This document shows, in pieces, positions 6,862 to 9,270 of a DNA stretch of 9,270 nt. Under the pieces are notes generated by a model. That model was not told the DNA's origin and searched no databases. It saw nothing but the letters and a program-made list of their open reading frames with translations. The position numbers were made by a program, and so were the translations under genes. Origin of the DNA: Ectopseudomonas composti. GTDB lineage: Bacteria; Pseudomonadota; Gammaproteobacteria; Pseudomonadales; Pseudomonadaceae. The DNA lies in assembly GCA_946886245.1 (NCBI GenBank), contig CAMPIF010000140.1, positions 1 through 9,270 on the forward strand, given 5' to 3'. The stretch's first letter is position 1. Each line of letters opens with the position of its first letter.

Positions 6862-7758
6862 ATGGCAACGTTAACTCATCCTCTGATCGAGCGCTTCCTC
6901 GAAGCGCTGTGGTTGGAAAAGGGGCTCTCCGCCCACACCCAGGCCGCCTATCGCAGTGATCTGGAACACTTCAATGCCTGGCTCGATGGGCGCGGTCTGG
7001 CCCTGCAGCATATCGGCCGTGACGCCATTCTCGATCACCTGGCCTGGCGTCTCGAGCAGGGGTATCAGGCGCGCTCCACTGCGCGTTTTCTCTCAGGGGT
7101 GCGTGGTTTCTACCGCTTTCTGCTGCGCGAAACGCTGATCAGCGAAGACCCGACCCTGCAGATCGAGTTGCCGCAGATCGGCCGGCCACTGCCCAAGTCG
7201 TTGTCTGAAGTGGATGTCGAAGCGCTGCTGCAGGCGCCGGACCTGGATGACCCCATCGGCCTGCGTGATCGCGCCATGCTCGAGGTGCTCTATGCCTGCG
7301 GTTTGCGGGTCAGTGAGTTGGTTGGGCTGACCTTGGAGCAGGTCAACCTGCGCCAGGGCGTGCTGCGGGTGTTCGGCAAGGGCAGCAAGGAGCGTCTGGT
7401 GCCATTGGGTGAAGAGGCCATTGCCTGGATCGAGCGCTACACGCGTGAGGCGCGTCCGCTGTTACTGGGCGGCAAGCCCAGCGATGTGCTGTTTCCCAGT
7501 CTGCGTGGCGAGCAGATGACGCGGCAGACCTTCTGGCATCGCATCAAGCATCAGGCGCAGGTCGCAGGCATCAGCAAGGCGCTGTCGCCGCACACGCTGC
7601 GCCACGCCTTCGCGACTCATTTGCTCAATCACGGCGCCGATCTGCGTGTGGTGCAGATGTTGCTGGGCCACAGCGACCTGTCCACCACGCAGATCTACAC
7701 CCACATCGCTCGCGCTCGTCTGCAGGAGTTGCATGCGCAGCACCATCCGCGCGGCTGA
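6862..7758 (+). CDS. xerD: Site-specific tyrosine recombinase XerD
   Basis: XerD acts with XerC and FtsK at the chromosomal dif site to resolve chromosome dimers before cell division. The product is 298 residues, the same length as E. coli XerD. The N-terminal SAM-like core-binding domain covers about 1-105 and the catalytic domain about 110-290. All tyrosine-recombinase residues are present: Arg149 in CGLRVSEL, Lys173 in GKGSKER, His244 and Arg247 in HTLRHAF, His270 in LLGHSDL and nucleophile Tyr279 in TTQIYTHI. The reading frame stays open far upstream, to 5704, but that extension is antisense to the antiporter and unlike XerD. MATLTHPLIERFLEALWLEKG from the ATG at 6862 is the normal N-terminus. 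The ribosome binding site is weak. The spacer to the divergent antiporter is 63 bases. A strong terminator follows. In the Pseudomonas order I know, dsbC comes next; here two genes intervene. Confidence 0.97.
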   Translation: MATLTHPLIERFLEALWLEKGLSAHTQAAYRSDLEHFNAWLDGRGLALQHIGRDAILDHLAWRLEQGYQARSTARFLSGVRGFYRFLLRETLISEDPTLQIELPQIGRPLPKSLSEVDVEALLQAPDLDDPIGLRDRAMLEVLYACGLRVSELVGLTLEQVNLRQGVLRVFGKGSKERLVPLGEEAIAWIERYTREARPLLLGGKPSDVLFPSLRGEQMTRQTFWHRIKHQAQVAGISKALSPHTLRHAFATHLLNHGADLRVVQMLLGHSDLSTTQIYTHIARARLQELHAQHHPRG

Positions 7759-7769
7759 CTGGCCATGAA

Positions 7770-7811
7770 CGAAACCCCGCCACCGTTGCCGGTGGCGGGG
7801 TTCGTGCTTTT
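7770..7811 (+). terminator. Intrinsic terminator after xerD
   Basis: AACCCCGCCACC (7773-7784) and GGTGGCGGGGTT (7791-7802) pair perfectly over 12 bp around a six-base loop. The stem can be extended by the flanking CG bases with one bulged A. A short T-run (CTTTT, 7807-7811) follows. It begins about 12 bases after the xerD stop and lies between the convergent xerD and DUF2790 genes, so it may serve both. Confidence 0.85.
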
Positions 7812-7853
7812 CGCGAGCAGGCCGTTGGCGCGTCAGCAGGCTGCTGGTGGCCA

Positions 7854-8114
7854 TCAACCCTGGCTGGTGCAAACGCTGGAGAGTTGTTCGTAGCCGAGAA
7901 CTTCCACGTCACCCGCGCTGTTGCGGTAGGTCATCGTTGCCGTGACCACTTCGCACTGCGAGCTGTTGGGCACGTCGATGGAAATCACCTTGGCGATATC
8001 CAGGTTCTGGCCGTAGCGGTAGGGCGTGGCCTCGGCGCTGTGGGCGAGGCTGGTGAGCGACGCGCTGAGTGCGATGGCGGTCAGGGCAGTGGCGAACAGG
8101 GTGCGGGTTTTCAT
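7854..8114 (-). CDS. Small exported DUF2790 protein
   Basis: An 86-residue protein with a typical Sec signal peptide: basic MKTRT start, hydrophobic stretch to about residue 22, and probable cleavage after LAHS-A or HSAEA near 26-29. The mature part, about 60 residues, contains PYRYGQNLDIAKVISIDVP and a C-terminal segment with two cysteines (SSQCEVV and SSVCTSQ) that could form a disulfide in the periplasm. This is the pattern of the DUF2790 family, which I know mainly from Pseudomonas and which has no agreed function. The start is firm: AGAGGAGA at 8121-8128, six bases before the ATG. It lies 60 bases downstream of ohr on the same strand and may be cotranscribed with it, although a GC-rich hairpin lies between them. 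Family assignment is by pattern recognition; no function is claimed. Confidence 0.82.
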   Translation of the reverse strand: MKTRTLFATALTAIALSASLTSLAHSAEATPYRYGQNLDIAKVISIDVPNSSQCEVVTATMTYRNSAGDVEVLGYEQLSSVCTSQG

Positions 8115-8136
8115 GGGGGTTCTCCTCTTGGGTGCC

Positions 8137-8161
8137 GCGCTCGGGCGTTGGCCGCGAGCGC
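8137..8161 (-). other. GC-rich hairpin between ohr and the DUF2790 gene
   Basis: GCGCTCG (8137-8143) pairs with CGAGCGC (8155-8161). The stem continues inward as GGC/GCC around a GTTG loop with one bulged G, giving about 10 bp. On the minus strand it follows the ohr stop, but no T-run follows it, so it is not a classic intrinsic terminator. It could act in partial termination or in mRNA processing and stability between the two genes. Confidence 0.4.
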
Positions 8162-8174
8162 TGGCTGCCAGCTG

Positions 8175-8600
8175 TCAGACGATGGTCAGGGTGACGTCGA
8201 TGTTGCCGCGGGTGGCGTTGGAGTACGGGCAGACGATGTGCGCGCGATCCACCAGGGTTTGTGCGGCTTCTTGGGTCAGGCCGGGCAGGCTGATGCGCAG
8301 TTCCACTTCGATGCCGAAGCCGGTGGGGATGGCGCCGATGCCGACGCTGCCTTCGATGAAGGTGTCAGCCGGGATGCTCAGCTTGTCGCGGGCGGCGACG
8401 AATTTCAGGGCGCCGAGGAAGCAGGCGGAATAACCGGCGGCGAACAGTTGCTCCGGGTTGGTGCCGTTACCGCCGGCGCCGCCGAGTTCTTTCGGGGTGG
8501 TCAGGGCGATGTCGAGGATGCCGTCGGAGGAGACAGCGCGGCCTTCGCGGCCACCAAAGGCTTCAGCGGTTGCGCGGTAGAGAACGTTTTCGATAGTCAT
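8175..8600 (-). CDS. ohr: Organic hydroperoxide resistance protein Ohr
   Basis: Ohr is a dimeric thiol peroxidase of the OsmC/Ohr superfamily that reduces organic and fatty-acid hydroperoxides, using lipoylated proteins as reductant. The product is 141 residues, the usual length. The catalytic site is intact: Arg18 in FGGREGR, Glu50 in NPEQLF, peroxidatic Cys60 in YSACFLGAL and resolving Cys124 in [14 protein letters not shown]. These positions match characterised Ohr proteins. The ATG at 8600 is supported by AAGGAT (minus strand, 8608-8613) seven bases upstream. A good candidate promoter with flanking inverted motifs lies upstream. In many bacteria ohr sits beside its MarR-family repressor ohrR; none is in this window. 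In the gene order I know for Pseudomonas, ohr is not between xerD and dsbC, so this position is unusual. Identification is very secure. Confidence 0.97.
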   Translation of the reverse strand: MTIENVLYRATAEAFGGREGRAVSSDGILDIALTTPKELGGAGGNGTNPEQLFAAGYSACFLGALKFVAARDKLSIPADTFIEGSVGIGAIPTGFGIEVELRISLPGLTQEAAQTLVDRAHIVCPYSNATRGNIDVTLTIV

Positions 8601-8649
8601 GGCATTGATCCTTGTCGGTGGGGTGGTGATGGATTGTCTTGCTAATCTT

Positions 8650-8706
8650 TTGTGCGCTAACCGTTTCCATGGGGCGAACTATATTGCGCAAAACATTAGC
8701 GCGCAA
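8650..8706. promoter_or_regulatory. Paired inverted 11-bp motifs bracketing the ohr promoter (candidate repressor operators)
   Basis: TTGTGCGCTAA at 8650-8660 is the reverse complement, with one mismatch, of TTAGCGCGCAA at 8696-8706. The right copy covers the -35 box of the candidate ohr promoter; the left copy lies just downstream of the predicted transcription start. A perfect palindrome TTGCGCAA (8684-8691) sits between them in the promoter spacer. Sites covering a -35 box and the start region are the classic placement for a repressor. Ohr genes are normally repressed by the peroxide-sensing MarR-family protein OhrR, so OhrR is the leading candidate, but I cannot confirm the motif as its consensus. 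Confidence 0.5.
8678..8706 (-). promoter_or_regulatory. Candidate ohr promoter
   Basis: On the minus strand TTGCGC (8706-8701) and TATAGT (8683-8678) are separated by exactly 17 bases, a good sigma70-type promoter. Transcription would start near 8671, about 70 bases before the ohr ATG. The -35 hexamer overlaps one copy of an 11-bp inverted motif. The sequence match is direct; activity is inferred. Confidence 0.6.
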
Positions 8707-8904
8707 GTTAAATGCATGGAAGATTTGGTTATAGGGTCTGTCTTTTTTGCAATAAGCGTGGAGTGAGGCTTTGCATAAGGATGCGCGAGCGGAGATCAAG
8801 AGGTATGGCGTCGCGCTGATGCGCCACCTGCTGGCTGGTCGGCCGTCTGCAGCGCCATCTGTGGTAGGCTGTAGCGATTTTCATCGGTCCGTCGTTCGAC
8901 AGGA
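8707..8904. other. Gene-free spacer between the divergent ohr and dsbC genes
   Basis: Together with the ohr promoter region this makes about 310 bases without a convincing gene. The left part (about 8707-8780) is visibly more AT-rich than the surrounding genes, with a run of six T at 8743-8748. It contains an imperfect direct repeat: TTTGCAATAAG at 8746-8756 and TTTGCATAAG at 8770-8779. The right part should hold the dsbC promoter; TGGTAGGCT at 8862-8870 could be a weak extended -10 element, with no clear -35. Short frames crossing the region have no recognisable protein or ribosome binding site. Confidence 0.4.
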
Positions 8905-8910
8905 GTGTTC

Positions 8911-9270
8911 ATGTCCCTGACCCGTATTTCCATTGCCCTGGCGCTCGCACTGGGCAGTAGTGTCACCCTGGCTGCCGACCCCGATCAGGTCATCCGTCAG
9001 ACGCTGAAGTCGCTCGACGGCAACTTGCCGATCGAGGCCATTGCCGAGAGCCCGATGCCCGGTGTCTATCAGGTTCAGCTGGAAGGGGGGCGTCAGCTTT
9101 ACACCAGCGCCGATGGTCAGTTCCTGATTCAGGGCTATCTGTTCCAGGTCAAGGACGGCCAGGCCGTGAACCTGACCGAGATCGAAGAAAGCCGCGCGGT
9201 GGCTCAGCAGATCAACGCCATTCCGGCCAAGGAGATGGTGGTGTTCGCGCCGTAGGATCCGAAGACCCAC
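8911..9270 (+). pseudogene. dsbC: DsbC thiol:disulfide interchange protein, interrupted by in-frame TAG at 9253-9255
   Basis: DsbC is a periplasmic homodimeric disulfide isomerase of about 240 residues. The start is clear: AGGAG at 8901-8905 and ATG at 8911 (a GTG at 8905 overlaps the ribosome binding site and is rejected). Residues 1-21 form a signal peptide ending VTLA, cleaved before ADPDQV. The N-terminal dimerisation domain follows, with SPMPGVYQVQLEGGRQLYTS, DGQFLIQGYLFQV and the linker helix through INAIPAKEMVVFAP. At codon 115 there is a TAG. The next five codons (DPKTH) continue the frame to the window end and resemble the linker just before the catalytic strand in Pseudomonas DsbC (KTHITVFTD-like). 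The thioredoxin domain with its CxxC would be beyond the window and out of reach of translation. As read, only a 114-residue exported fragment without catalytic cysteines would be made. A base error or strain-specific nonsense mutation are both possible. No homologue family normally ends here. Confidence 0.78.

Noticed and set aside
8563..8799. A 78-codon minus-strand frame overlapping the ohr start and promoter region.
   Set aside because: It overlaps the secure Ohr start in another frame, has no ribosome binding site, and its sequence resembles no family I know.
9255..9260. GGATCC directly at the dsbC stop, suggesting a cloning junction.
   Set aside because: A six-base site occurs by chance, and the frame after it (DPKTH) still fits DsbC, so the sequence appears continuous and native.

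Overview
The window is chromosomal DNA from a GC-rich gammaproteobacterium, almost certainly a Pseudomonas. The gene order ypjD | ffh / rpsP-rimM-trmD-rplS / thioesterase / antiporter / xerD / dsbC is, as I recall it, the order around ffh in P. aeruginosa and its relatives, and the protein sequences look pseudomonad (for example, the RimM and TrmD C-termini). The species cannot be fixed from the sequence alone.

Layout. Positions 1-754 (minus) hold most of a CcsA-like cytochrome c assembly membrane protein, divergent from ffh (911-2290), the GTPase of the signal recognition particle. After ffh comes a spacer made largely of an imperfect extragenic palindrome, followed by the rpsP operon: ribosomal protein bS16, the 16S maturation factor RimM, the tRNA m1G37 methyltransferase TrmD and ribosomal protein bL19. 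The operon ends at a perfect 13-bp stem terminator with a TTCG loop. A YciA-like acyl-CoA thioesterase (4476-4904) converges on a large minus-strand cation:proton antiporter with a C-terminal Rossmann domain (4957-6798). Divergent from that is xerD (6862-7758), the chromosome-dimer resolvase, which also ends at a strong hairpin terminator.

The right end is the least ordinary part. In the gene order I know, dsbC follows xerD directly. Here a minus-strand pair lies between them: ohr (organic hydroperoxide reductase, 8175-8600) and a small exported DUF2790 protein (7854-8114). Upstream of ohr is a good sigma70-type promoter bracketed by two inverted copies of an 11-bp motif, which looks like a repressor operator arrangement, but no ohrR is in view. 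The last gene, dsbC, has a clean start, signal peptide and N-terminal dimerisation domain, then an in-frame TAG exactly where the linker to the catalytic thioredoxin domain should continue. The five codons after the TAG still read like DsbC, so the gene looks broken by a recent point mutation or a base error.

Functionally the left two thirds is translation and protein-targeting housekeeping (SRP, ribosome assembly, tRNA modification), followed by ion homeostasis, chromosome segregation and envelope or oxidative thiol chemistry. I see no CRISPR array, insertion sequence, phage or rRNA/tRNA gene, and no convincing novel multi-gene system. The main points for a second look are the dsbC nonsense codon, the ohr operator pair and ohr/DUF2790 insertion, and the palindromic repeat that appears to supply the -35 box of the rpsP operon promoter.
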